Origin: Spirosoma fluviale
Lineage (GTDB): Bacteria; Bacteroidota; Bacteroidia; Cytophagales; Cyclobacteriaceae
NCBI GenBank assembly: GCA_945872775.1
Contig: CAMCBC010000003.1
Location: forward strand, 1 to 42,365
Direction: 5' to 3'
DNA: 42,365 bases
The notes beneath the pieces were generated by a model. The model was not told the origin of the DNA, searched no databases, and saw only the letters and a program-made list of their open reading frames with translations. The position numbers were made by a program, and so were the translations under genes. This document shows positions 10,750-20,325 of the stretch, one piece after another. The stretch's first letter is position 1. Each line of letters starts with the position of its first letter.

Positions 10750-11703
10750 ATGAAGGTGCTGATTGTGGACCAAATGCATGAGAGCATCCTTGGGCTTTTG
10801 GAAAAATATGGATTTGAAGTAACCTACTCGCCTAAGATTACTCGAGCTGCTATTTTTGAACAAATCGGTTCCTATGACGGGATAATTATTCGATCCAAAA
10901 CACCTTTAGATCGTGAACTACTCGAGCAGGCAACCCGACTTCAATTTATCGGCAGGGCAGGAGCTGGTTTAGATCAGTTGGACCTTGAGTATTTAGAAGA
11001 GCGGGGAGTTGCGCTTTTTCATGCTGCCAAAGGCAATCGAGATGCGGTAGCCGAGCATGCAGTAGGAGGATTATTGGCCCTATTCAATCATTTGACTCAG
11101 GCAGATCAGCAGGTAAGAAAAGGGATTTGGGATAGAGAAGGAAATCGTGGAGTCGAATTGAAGGGGAAAACGGTTGGGATATTTGGCTATGGAAATATGG
11201 GAGAGGCATTTGCCAAGCGATTGACTGGATTTGGAGTAAATGTGCTCGCCTATGACAAATACAAAAAAGATTTTGGTAAAAAAGGGGTTCAAGAGGTAAC
11301 CTGGGAAACCCTTAAACAGGAGGCAGATGTACTGAGTATCCACGTTCCCTTAACCGCTGAAACCCGAGATTTTTTTACACTTGATGAGCTAAAAAGTTTT
11401 TCGAAGCCTATCTGGTTGATCAATACGGCGAGAGGAGAGGTTATTCGTATGGAAACCATCAATCAAGCCCTGGACCAAGGGATCTTGAAGGGTGTCGTCT
11501 TGGATGTTTTGGAGAATGAAAAATTTGAGCGCTTCAGTCCGGATCAAAAACTTCAATTTGAACAGCTTGCAAAGCGAGAAAATGTACTTTTTACACCCCA
11601 TGTGGCAGGCTGGACTGTAGAATCCTATCAAAAAATAAATGAAATTCTGGTCAAACAGATCCTTCAAACTTTCAGCAAGCAACTCCATAATTTCATTGAT
11701 TAG
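10750..11703 (+). CDS. D-2-hydroxyacid dehydrogenase (SerA-like)
   Basis: GRAGAGLDQLDL, TVGIFGYGNMGEAFAKRL, NTARGEVI, FTPHVAGWT. Confidence 0.9.
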   Translation: MKVLIVDQMHESILGLLEKYGFEVTYSPKITRAAIFEQIGSYDGIIIRSKTPLDRELLEQATRLQFIGRAGAGLDQLDLEYLEERGVALFHAAKGNRDAVAEHAVGGLLALFNHLTQADQQVRKGIWDREGNRGVELKGKTVGIFGYGNMGEAFAKRLTGFGVNVLAYDKYKKDFGKKGVQEVTWETLKQEADVLSIHVPLTAETRDFFTLDELKSFSKPIWLINTARGEVIRMETINQALDQGILKGVVLDVLENEKFERFSPDQKLQFEQLAKRENVLFTPHVAGWTVESYQKINEILVKQILQTFSKQLHNFID

Positions 11704-11720
11704 GGAAGAACCGAAGGTGC

Positions 11721-11750
11721 TTGCTTTGTGAAAATGCTTTCCTATCTTTG
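11721..11750 (+). promoter_or_regulatory. candidate promoter upstream of greA leader (TTG-N19-TATCTTTG)
   Basis: ttg (11721-11723), 19-nt spacer, tatctttg (11743-11750), an exact TAnnTTTG match. Confidence 0.6.
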
Positions 11751-11770
11751 TTAGGTATTTAAAGGCAACA

Positions 11771-11812
11771 GAAAGTAACGGTCCCCACCAAGTGACCGTT
11801 ACTTTCTTTTTT
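11771..11812 (+). terminator. strong intrinsic terminator in the greA leader
   Basis: gaaagtaacggtc (11771-11783) / gaccgttactttc (11794-11806), 13-bp perfect stem, 10-nt loop, then tttttt. Confidence 0.85.
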
Positions 11813-11836
11813 GAGCCTTTTGAAAAATAATTAGCT

Positions 11837-12310
11837 ATGTCAAAAGTACAATACTACACCGAAGAAGGACTTAAGAAATTGAAAGATGAGCTTCACGAGT
11901 TGAAGACGAAGGGAAGGATAGATATTGCTCATCAGATCGCAGAAGCCCGTGACAAAGGGGATTTGAGTGAAAATGCAGAATACGATGCTGCAAAAGACGC
12001 ACAAGGACTTTTGGAACTTAAAATCGCAAAGTTGGAAGAAGTAGTGGGGAATGCACGTGTATTTGACAACAGCAAAATGGATACTTCCAAAGTTGGGATC
12101 TTGAGTACCGTAAAAATCAAAAATGTCAAGAATGGCATGACAGTAACTTACACCCTTGTATCTGAGGAAGAGGCTGATCTCAAGACAGGGAAAATATCTC
12201 TAGCATCGCCTTTTGGAAAGGGCTTGGCTGGTAAATCGGTAGGCGATATCGCTGAAATCAATGCCCCAGCCGGGAAGCTCCAATTTGAAATTTTAGAAAT
12301 CTCTTTTTGA
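11837..12310 (+). CDS. greA: transcription elongation factor GreA
   Basis: 157 aa; YYTEEGLKKLKDELHELKT, ARDKGDLSENAEYDAAK. Confidence 0.97.
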   Translation: MSKVQYYTEEGLKKLKDELHELKTKGRIDIAHQIAEARDKGDLSENAEYDAAKDAQGLLELKIAKLEEVVGNARVFDNSKMDTSKVGILSTVKIKNVKNGMTVTYTLVSEEEADLKTGKISLASPFGKGLAGKSVGDIAEINAPAGKLQFEILEISF

Positions 12311-12355
12311 TAACAAGCCTGATTTAAGGCTTCATCTGATTTATACTACGTAGTT

Positions 12356-12748
12356 ATGGCTAGTTTATTTTCAAGAATCATTTCACGCGAACTTCCAGCT
12401 GAGATTGTGGCTGAAGACGAGCAGTTCATTGCTTTTTTGGACATCATGCCCTTGGTAAAGGGACATGTGCTGGTCGTTCCCAAGCGTGAGGTATCCTATA
12501 TTTTTGATTTGGAGCCGAGTGAATTGTCGAGCCTTCATTTGTTTGCTCAGCAGGTAGCCAAAGCCATGGATAAGACCTTGACTTGTACCCGTATCGGGAT
12601 GGCAGTGATCGGCTTGGAAGTTCCTCACGTACACATCCACCTGGTTCCTCTCCGAACAGTGGATGACATCAATTTCACCCGCCCAAAGTTGAAGCTGACC
12701 CAAGAGGAGCTTGCAGCTACTGCTGCCTCAATCCGCAAAGGATTTTAA
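12356..12748 (+). CDS. HIT family protein
   Basis: SIISRELPAEIVAEDE-like start and HVHIHLVP histidine triad. Confidence 0.95.
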   Translation: MASLFSRIISRELPAEIVAEDEQFIAFLDIMPLVKGHVLVVPKREVSYIFDLEPSELSSLHLFAQQVAKAMDKTLTCTRIGMAVIGLEVPHVHIHLVPLRTVDDINFTRPKLKLTQEELAATAASIRKGF

Positions 12749-12765
12749 GCTGAGTGTAATTCGGC

Positions 12766-13518
12766 CTAGTTCAAAGGCTTAATCCAAATGTTTCGGTAAA
12801 GTACATCATGACCTTCAGCTTGAAGCTTTAGGCCTCCTGGGGTATCCGTGATGCCTTTTCCACCGTCATTGCCTCCATCGATCCCTGAATTTGGTCCTCC
12901 CCACACTTGCTGTATGGAGACCTGGTCGTGGACTTTAACGCCATTGAAATACAGGGTTACTTTTGCTTTTTCTGCCAACTTGCCCCCACTGAATTTTGCA
13001 GCCGTAAAGTGAATGTCGTAGGCATTCCAAGTGCCAATTCCGGTGTAGACTTGCTTGGTGGGTAGCGTTTCGTTGATGACTGCAGCCATTCCATGCAATC
13101 CGTAATCCCCATCTAAAACTTGCATTTCATAGCGATTTTGTAAGTACACGCCGCTATTGCCGCCTTCTTTTAGGATAAGGAACTCCACATGGGCCTCAAA
13201 ATCTCGGAATTCATCCTTGGTTACAATGTCGGCAGCACCATATTTTCCCCCAGCACCTGCGGGGTCGTTGCTTGAAATTGCCTTTTTCCCATCTACCGGG
13301 TCGATCATTTCTGGCCATTTGAGTGGAGGAGTTGCTGCCAATCGAGGACCTTTCCAATAAGTCCAATTTTGCTGCAAGGAAGCATTGCTTCCATCCAAAT
13401 AGAGCTTGGCTCCAGTAGGAGGTGGAGTTCCTAAATAGGATTTTTGCTGGCCAAAACTACTGGCAGCGCTAAGCATAACCAGGAGGATTACTACGATAGA
13501 TTGAAGCTGGACTTTCAT
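12766..13518 (-). CDS. secreted DUF1080 (3-keto-disaccharide hydrolase-type) protein
   Basis: Signal peptide MKVQLQSIVVILLVMLSAASSFGQ, then NSGVYLQNRYEMQVLD and GGPNSGIDGGNDGG; start moved from 13611 to 13518. Confidence 0.8.
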   Translation of the reverse strand: MKVQLQSIVVILLVMLSAASSFGQQKSYLGTPPPTGAKLYLDGSNASLQQNWTYWKGPRLAATPPLKWPEMIDPVDGKKAISSNDPAGAGGKYGAADIVTKDEFRDFEAHVEFLILKEGGNSGVYLQNRYEMQVLDGDYGLHGMAAVINETLPTKQVYTGIGTWNAYDIHFTAAKFSGGKLAEKAKVTLYFNGVKVHDQVSIQQVWGGPNSGIDGGNDGGKGITDTPGGLKLQAEGHDVLYRNIWIKPLN

Positions 13519-13616
13519 CAGTATTTCAGGTTTGTAATGGGTTTGATGTCGATTCAATGAATAAGTTCGGGAATTTTGAGTCAATTCAAAGCTAATTTTT
13601 AGGATTGGCAACTACT

Positions 13617-14843
13617 TTAAAACCAACCCAGCGCTGCGCCAAAACTTTTTATCCCCAAAATCAGGGTAATTAGCCAAATAAAGGAGCCAAACAAAATTCC
13701 TTTGAGGCCAAGCGCATGGCTACCTAAAAGGGTTTTGCTGCTGCTCAACCAAAGTAGCCAGCCACTTATTAGGGGAAGCAGAATCCCATTTGCCAATTGG
13801 GCTAGGGTGATCAGCGTCACGGGTTTGATGCCGAAGGAAGAAAATAGGATTCCCAGCAGTAAAATTGCCCCCATACTGACACGCATGGGAGTGGACTGGA
13901 TGGATTGGTTCCAACCCAAAATCCCGCAAATCACCAGACCAGCGGCGAGGGGTGCAGTCAAGGAAGAAGTGAGGCCGGCAGCCATTAAGCCAAAGCCCAT
14001 CAAATAGGTGCCAAAAACTCCAAAAACCCCAGTTAGGCCTCTGGCAATATCCTGAGCTGTTTCTAGGTTGGCGGATGGATTGGCAACTCCTGCCACCAAA
14101 ATTGCACCTGAAACCAGCCCACCCAATACAATAGAAATCCAAAGATCGCGTCGCATGGAGGGGAGTTCCTCAGCTGTAGTCCATTGCTTTTGAACCAAGC
14201 TGGCATAAAGAAATAAGTTGTAGGGAACGACGGTGGTGCCAATTAGCGCAACAAGCGTTGGGAGCTCTTCGGAAGAAAAGGTAGGCACAAATCCCTTCAG
14301 GAGGGCTGTAAGGTCTGGTTTGGTCAATGCCGCTGCAATGATGAATGCGATGGACATCAAGATAACCAGGCCTACTAGGATAAACTCCAGCCGTTTGTAG
14401 TTACCAGTCCAAAGAAGACCTGCTGCAAGGAGACCTACCCCTAAATTACCGAGTTCAAGGTTTAGCTGTCCAAATTGCCAAGTGGGTACTGTTACAAAAA
14501 TTCCAAGGCCTAACGAGGTTCCTGTGATATTTCCACCCTGGTAGGCGGCATTCCCTATTCCGATGGCCAAGAGGATAAGCGTCATGATGGAATACTTTTG
14601 CCACTTGCTGCCTGTTCCTGATCGGACGAGCTGACTGAGGTCCATTCGAGTAAGAATCCCCAGTCTTCCAGAAAGCTCTTGCAAAAAAACCGTGGCCACT
14701 ACGCTGAGTACTAGTGCCCAAATAAGGGTATAATCGTAGCGGATTCCTGCCAAAGTGCAGACCGTGACCGTACCTGGTCCTATAAAGGCTGCGGTAATCA
14801 ATGGTCCTGGCCCGATGGAATCGGTTAATTTTTTAAAGTTCAC
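13617..14843 (-). CDS. NRAMP family divalent metal transporter
   Basis: GPGPLITAAFIGPGTVTVCTLAG...; multi-TM; VVPYNLFLYASLVQKQW. Confidence 0.92.
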   Translation of the reverse strand: MNFKKLTDSIGPGPLITAAFIGPGTVTVCTLAGIRYDYTLIWALVLSVVATVFLQELSGRLGILTRMDLSQLVRSGTGSKWQKYSIMTLILLAIGIGNAAYQGGNITGTSLGLGIFVTVPTWQFGQLNLELGNLGVGLLAAGLLWTGNYKRLEFILVGLVILMSIAFIIAAALTKPDLTALLKGFVPTFSSEELPTLVALIGTTVVPYNLFLYASLVQKQWTTAEELPSMRRDLWISIVLGGLVSGAILVAGVANPSANLETAQDIARGLTGVFGVFGTYLMGFGLMAAGLTSSLTAPLAAGLVICGILGWNQSIQSTPMRVSMGAILLLGILFSSFGIKPVTLITLAQLANGILLPLISGWLLWLSSSKTLLGSHALGLKGILFGSFIWLITLILGIKSFGAALGWF

Positions 14844-14918
14844 AGCTCGAATTTTTCGGAAAATAGGTAATTGAACAGAATTTTTGTAGGTTTTCAGGTA
14901 TACTTTTAAAAAAATAAA

Positions 14919-15941
14919 ATGAGCTGGATTAAAAAAATCGGGAAGGTTTTAGGGGTTTTACTGCTCTTAATGGTGCTATTTCTTGCTTCCTTGTATCGCC
15001 CGGATTTTTCAACAGAGGAAGTCAATGCCAAATACCTTACCCCGGAATCTCAATTTATTGAAGTAGATGGGATTCGTGTTCATGTGCGGATTATTGGTGA
15101 AGGCGAGCCCATTTTTTTACTCCACGGTAGCTTTGCATCCTTGCATACTTGGGAGCAATGGCAACAGGAATTGAGTCCCTACTACCAAACCATTTCCTTG
15201 GATTTTCCAGGACATGGACTGACTGGCCCTGATTCTTTAAAGCGTTACAGTACATTGGATTACAGTCAGTTAGTTTATGGATTGGCTCAAAAATTAAACC
15301 TCCCTAAATACCACTTGGCAGGCAACTCCATGGGTGGAGGAGTCGCGCTGCAGTTGGCTTCAGATCATCCGGAACAGGTGCTTTCGCTCAATCTGATAGA
15401 TGCAGCAGGTGGAGTAGCGCCACAGAAGAAGCCGGCAGATTCCAGTGCCCAAAAGAAAACAAGTTCAGGGGGCGCTTGGATCTTCCAGGTAGCCAGACAC
15501 CCTGTATTTTCGAAGTTGCTGCTTTCCTGTACCCCCAAATTTCTTTTTGCACTCAACATGAAGCAGGTGTATGGGGATGACACCAAAGTCACCGATGAAG
15601 TAACTACCCGATACTACGAACTGATGTTGCGCGAAGGCAATCGACAAGCCACCTTAGATCGTCTGAGCATGCCAAGAAAAGGCAATGGCATACAGTTTGA
15701 ACGATTGACTATGCCCACACTCATCCTTTGGGGGGTATTGGATACTTGGATTCCTTTGTCTCAAGGGCAGCGGCTGCAGCAACTGATTCCGGGTGCAAAC
15801 TTGGTTGTTTTCGATACGGCAGGACATGTGCCAATGGAAGAAATACCGACGGAGACTGTCGCAGAATACCTCAGTTTTCTCGGTGTGGAGGTTCGGAAGA
15901 CCTACCTACAGCCGTCGAAACAAGTAGCCTTTTCCCATTGA
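14919..15941 (+). CDS. alpha/beta hydrolase with N-terminal membrane anchor
   Basis: FLLHGSFASLHTWE, LAGNSMGGGVALQLA (GNSMGG nucleophile elbow), DTAGHVPMEE. Confidence 0.93.
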   Translation: MSWIKKIGKVLGVLLLLMVLFLASLYRPDFSTEEVNAKYLTPESQFIEVDGIRVHVRIIGEGEPIFLLHGSFASLHTWEQWQQELSPYYQTISLDFPGHGLTGPDSLKRYSTLDYSQLVYGLAQKLNLPKYHLAGNSMGGGVALQLASDHPEQVLSLNLIDAAGGVAPQKKPADSSAQKKTSSGGAWIFQVARHPVFSKLLLSCTPKFLFALNMKQVYGDDTKVTDEVTTRYYELMLREGNRQATLDRLSMPRKGNGIQFERLTMPTLILWGVLDTWIPLSQGQRLQQLIPGANLVVFDTAGHVPMEEIPTETVAEYLSFLGVEVRKTYLQPSKQVAFSH

Positions 15942-16133
15942 AATTCTTTAAATCTGCGGTTTTCAATTGCCTTATTAAATAGGTGCGCTTTTGGAGCGAA
16001 CACAAGAGAAATTAACGAGGCAAATGCAGAAATGGACAAGTTGGTCGGGGAACGTACCCGAATCATCCAACGCAAACTAAAAGAGGTCCAGGAATTACCA
16101 GAGGGTAAGAGTACACAGTTTTTGGAGAAGTAA
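15942..16133 (+). pseudogene. 5'-truncated coding remnant, possibly the C-terminus of an RmuC-like protein
   Basis: Open frame without a start: ...GANTREINEANAEMDKLVGERTRIIQRKLKEVQELPEGKSTQFLEK*; charged helical composition looks coding; family assignment tentative. Confidence 0.4.
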
Positions 16134-16161
16134 TCCTCAGGGCTAGATTTTTTTCCGTGCC

Positions 16162-18621
16162 TCAAGAATCCAAGTTCATCTGTGCCAGTATTTTGGTGAT
16201 TTTATCTTCTACCGACTCGGAGGATAGGCTGGTTCGGCTCAATCGATCGACTAATATGGGAAAGGAGAAGGGGGTAAACTGGCTCGGATAAAGAACTTGT
16301 ATGGATTGCCTGTTGATTTTCCGTACGGCTTCCACAAACATTTCTTGTTCCATCTGCTGGTTCAACGCTTCTGCACGCGCTTGTTTGAGCAAGAGATTTT
16401 CTGGATCATATTCTTCAAATACCTGAAAGAGTAGCCCTGAATTAGCTTGAATGTGTTTGAAACTGGTGGGCTTGCCAGGATATCCTTGAAAAACGAGTCC
16501 TGCGATGCTGGCGATTTCCCGAAACTTGCGCTTGGAGAGTTCGCTTTCATTGATGCAGTGAAGAATATCTTCTTCCAACTGATCAAGGCTGAATAAATCC
16601 TCTTCCAGCAGTTCCTCGATATCCACGCGTACATCTGAAAATAATTCAAAGCCATAGTCATTCATGGCCATGCTGAAGGATATTGGAAATCGCTGCGCAA
16701 TGCGGTATGCAAGCAGGGCGCTGAGCAGTTCATGCACCATTCTCCCTTCAAAGGGGTAGAAAAAAAGGTGGTGTCCTTCGCGTGTTTGCAACGATTCAAT
16801 CAGGAAGGTTTGGTTGTCAGGTACCAATGAAAGTTGCTGCTGCAGATCCAAAATCGGTAAAACCCGCCTCACTTCTTCGGAACGGATGATGCCCTGGTTG
16901 TACCCCTTGAAGATTTCCCGGAGCTGATGCGCCAGTTTGGAGGAAAGCGACATGCGAGCACCCATCCAACTCACCACTTGATTGGTTTTTTTGGTGGTCA
17001 CTTGCACAACTGCATCCAATCCTTTGACATAAAGTAACTCTAGATTCCTCCCTGCAAAATAAAAGCGATCCCCCACCTTCAGCTTCGCAATGAAGTATTC
17101 CTCCACCGTACCCAAGTAGGCGCCATTTTTAAATTTCACCTTCATGGACACATCGCTTACGATGGTACCCATGCTGAGACGGTGCTTCATGGCAATTTTC
17201 TTGTTTTTTACACGGTACATCCCATCTTCTTCTACGACCACTTTCAAGTAGTCATCGTAGCTACCCAAAGAACTTCCGCCTTTGGTAATGAATTCCAAGA
17301 TCCACTGGTATTCTTCCCAACTTAGCGCTGCATAAGACTTTGTTTTCTTCACCAGTTCAAAAAGTGACTGAGGTTCAAATCCCTCGCCAACCGCCAGCGT
17401 GACTAGAAATTGAATCAATACATCGTAAGGAAGGACTGGCGGATATTGGGACTCCAAATCCTCTTCTTCGATGGCATGTCGCAAGGCTGCAGCTTCAATG
17501 AGTTCCAAGGCATTGGTCGGAACGAAGAACACCTTCGAAGGAAGGCCAGGTTGGTGGCCCGCTCTGCCCGCACGCTGCACAAATCGAGAAACTCCCTTAG
17601 GGCTTCCTATTTGGATAACTCGATCTACGGGACGGAAATCCACCCCCAAATCCAAACTGGAGGTGCAGACCACCACCTTTAGAATGCCCTCATGCAGCGC
17701 ATTTTCTACCCAGCTGCGGATGCTGCTATCCAAGGATCCGTGGTGCATGGCCATCCATCCCGCCCAATCGGGTCTGATCTCCAAGATTTTCTGGTACCAC
17801 ATCTCCGTTTGCGAGCGGGTGTTCGTGAAAAGTAAAACTGATCTGCCGGCTTCGATGGTTTCGATGACTTGGTCTACCAATCGGAGTCCTAAATGCCCGG
17901 ACCAGGGATATTTTTCTATTTCTTCGGGAAAAATGGACTGTAGCCGAATTTCTTTGTGAAGCTTTGCCTTAATGATATGAATGGGAAGTTCGTTGCCCAA
18001 CAAGGTGCTGGCCGCTTCCTGCAAGTTGCCAAGTGTGGCGGATATCGCCCATCGCATAAAGGGATGCCTGCATTTTGCTTGCAAATAGGCGAGTGCTAAT
18101 TGCACCTGTACGCCCCGTTTGTTGCCTACCAGTTCATGCCATTCGTCTACCACTACGCACCTGAGATTTTCGAAAAGGGGTTGGGTGTCTTTTTGAGATA
18201 AAAGGATATGTAGCGTTTCAGGAGTGGTAATCAGGCATTCTGGGGGATTTCGTTTGAAACTCGCACGTGTTTTCGCATCGGTATCCCCATTCCGAACGGA
18301 TACGTTCCAAGGCAATCCTAGGCCAATGCAAGCCTCTTGCATCGCTTTTTGGAGGTCCTGGGCAAGGGCTCTGAGGGGAGTAACCCAAATGACTTGCAGT
18401 CCATTTTTTCTTGGGGTTCGCCAGTCTGTTGGATTATTTTGAATGTAATTCAAAAGTATTCCAAACCAGAGCGCATAGGTTTTTCCAGAGCCTGTGGGTG
18501 CATTGAGGAGACCAGATTTTCCATCCAAGTAATCGGTCCAGGCTTGAATCTGAAAGGGGAAAGGGCTCCAACCTTTTTGGCTGAAGTAGTCTAGACCTGG
18601 TTTTAGGCGATCATCTTCCAT
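16162..18621 (-). CDS. ligase-associated DEXH-box helicase (Lhr-like)
   Basis: NAPTGSGKTYALW, VVVDEWHEL, ATLGN, QRAGRAGHQPG; immediately downstream of DNA ligase. Start MEDDRLK at 18621 (an alternative upstream ATG is at 18630). Confidence 0.93.
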   Translation of the reverse strand: MEDDRLKPGLDYFSQKGWSPFPFQIQAWTDYLDGKSGLLNAPTGSGKTYALWFGILLNYIQNNPTDWRTPRKNGLQVIWVTPLRALAQDLQKAMQEACIGLGLPWNVSVRNGDTDAKTRASFKRNPPECLITTPETLHILLSQKDTQPLFENLRCVVVDEWHELVGNKRGVQVQLALAYLQAKCRHPFMRWAISATLGNLQEAASTLLGNELPIHIIKAKLHKEIRLQSIFPEEIEKYPWSGHLGLRLVDQVIETIEAGRSVLLFTNTRSQTEMWYQKILEIRPDWAGWMAMHHGSLDSSIRSWVENALHEGILKVVVCTSSLDLGVDFRPVDRVIQIGSPKGVSRFVQRAGRAGHQPGLPSKVFFVPTNALELIEAAALRHAIEEEDLESQYPPVLPYDVLIQFLVTLAVGEGFEPQSLFELVKKTKSYAALSWEEYQWILEFITKGGSSLGSYDDYLKVVVEEDGMYRVKNKKIAMKHRLSMGTIVSDVSMKVKFKNGAYLGTVEEYFIAKLKVGDRFYFAGRNLELLYVKGLDAVVQVTTKKTNQVVSWMGARMSLSSKLAHQLREIFKGYNQGIIRSEEVRRVLPILDLQQQLSLVPDNQTFLIESLQTREGHHLFFYPFEGRMVHELLSALLAYRIAQRFPISFSMAMNDYGFELFSDVRVDIEELLEEDLFSLDQLEEDILHCINESELSKRKFREIASIAGLVFQGYPGKPTSFKHIQANSGLLFQVFEEYDPENLLLKQARAEALNQQMEQEMFVEAVRKINRQSIQVLYPSQFTPFSFPILVDRLSRTSLSSESVEDKITKILAQMNLDS

Positions 18622-18622
18622 G

Positions 18623-20200
18623 TCAAGCAAGCAGGGCTTTCAAGTCAGCCAAAGTATTGGCCTGTTTAATGGTCTTGTCTTTTCGCCACCTTGCGATGCG
18701 TGGAAATCGTAAGGCAACTCCACTTTTGTGCCGCGGGCTTGCTTGGATGCCTTCAAAGGCGATTTCAAAAACTAGACCTGGGTTGACGGTTCGAACAGGG
18801 CCAAATTTTTCCTTGGTGTTTTTTTTGACATAGGCATCCACCTCTCGAATCTCTGCATTTGTCAATCCAGAGTAGGCTTTGGCAAAGGAAACCAATACCT
18901 CACCATCCCAGACCCCAAAGGTATAATCCGTAAACAAGTCTGCCCGTTTGCCATGCCCTTTTTGCGCATAAATGAGCACTCCATCGATGTGTAAGGGGTC
19001 TAACTTCCACTTCCACCAAGCTCCTCGTTTTCGGCCTGTTTCGTAAAGGGAGTCCTTTTTTTTCAGCATGAGACCTTCTGTTTGTACTTCTCGTGCATTT
19101 TCCCGGACTCGAGCCAGTTCCTCCCAGGAACCAAAAAGGAGCGTTTCTGAAAACTTGAATTTTGGGTGATTTGCCTTTAGAGTAAGTTCTTCCAGCAGTG
19201 CTTTTCGTTTGGCAAGCGGTTCGCTTCGAAGGTCTTTCCCTTCCCATTCCAAAAGGTCAAATGCGATGAAACTTACGGGAGCTTCCAGCAAGATTTTTTT
19301 GGAAAGACTTTTACGGGTTATCCGTGTTTGAAGTACTGAAAATGGAAGGGGACTATCCTCTTGGTAGGCCAGCAGCTCTCCATCGAGTACGGTGCCATCG
19401 GGAAGTTGATCTAAGAATTCGAGGATTTCAGGGAATTTGTCATTGACCAGCTCTTCGCCTCGGCTCCAGATAAAGGATTGCTGCCCTCTTCGGATGAGTT
19501 GGCCTCGAATGCCGTCCCACTTCCATTCTGCGATCCATTCGCTTACGGTGCTGCTCTCTAGGAATTCTGTTTCGATGGGATGGGCCAAGAAAAAAGGGTA
19601 GGGTTTGGAATAATCTTCTTCCCTGTTTTCAGGATGCAGGAGCTCTTGGATGCTGATTTGTTCAGGATCCCAGTTGCCCATCAAGCGATGTGCTACCTGG
19701 GCTTGTGGCAAGCCAGTAAACTTGGACAGGGCTTGAATGAGGAGATTTTGGCTCACTCCAATGCGAAATCCACCTGTGATTAACTTGTTGAATACGAATC
19801 GCTCTAGGCTAGTGAATTGATCCCAAGCTTCAAGAATTTCTTGCTTTTTCAACTCCTCGTCGGCAGGCAGTTGTTGAAGCCAGGTGATCCAGTCCGTGAG
19901 GGATACGCTATGGGTACGGCTTGGAGCTGGGAGTAGGAGGGCGATGGTCTCTGCGAGATCCCCAACAGTTTGGTAGGATTCTTCAAAGAGCCAATCTGGG
20001 ATACCTGCCTTTTCTTGACACCAATCTCGGAGCTGACGGGTGGACACTTGACGCTTAGGCCGTCGATGGGAAAAAATAGCAATCACCCAAACTGAATCCG
20101 CTGCAGCCGCATTCGAAAAAAACCAATCCAAGGCTTCTAGCTTATCCCCAGTTTTATTCGATTGATCGAGTCTATGGATTAGTTCTGCAAAAATTTGCAT
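18623..20200 (-). CDS. ATP-dependent DNA ligase
   Basis: EWKWDGIRGQLI nucleotidyltransferase motif (KxDG), LDGELLAY, GLMLKKKDSLYE, WWKWKLDPL. Confidence 0.95.
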   Translation of the reverse strand: MQIFAELIHRLDQSNKTGDKLEALDWFFSNAAAADSVWVIAIFSHRRPKRQVSTRQLRDWCQEKAGIPDWLFEESYQTVGDLAETIALLLPAPSRTHSVSLTDWITWLQQLPADEELKKQEILEAWDQFTSLERFVFNKLITGGFRIGVSQNLLIQALSKFTGLPQAQVAHRLMGNWDPEQISIQELLHPENREEDYSKPYPFFLAHPIETEFLESSTVSEWIAEWKWDGIRGQLIRRGQQSFIWSRGEELVNDKFPEILEFLDQLPDGTVLDGELLAYQEDSPLPFSVLQTRITRKSLSKKILLEAPVSFIAFDLLEWEGKDLRSEPLAKRKALLEELTLKANHPKFKFSETLLFGSWEELARVRENAREVQTEGLMLKKKDSLYETGRKRGAWWKWKLDPLHIDGVLIYAQKGHGKRADLFTDYTFGVWDGEVLVSFAKAYSGLTNAEIREVDAYVKKNTKEKFGPVRTVNPGLVFEIAFEGIQASPRHKSGVALRFPRIARWRKDKTIKQANTLADLKALLA

Positions 20201-20325
20201 AGAATTAAAGATCTAGAAAGTGATTTTTGCAGGAAGAAAGTAGAGTAGCCAAAACGAATGCCTAAATTAGAAGTTGATTTGAACCACTTTTTAAGAATTG
20301 CGTTTAAAAAGAAAACCTACTTCCT

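Noticed and set aside
12345-12354. ACTACGTAGT 10-bp palindrome just before the HIT-family start codon
   Set aside because: A single short palindrome with no second copy in a comparable position; likely chance.
16162-20200. Helicase-ligase pair considered as a possible defence system
   Set aside because: It matches the known ligase-associated DNA repair module; no nuclease, effector or mobile-element context supports defence.
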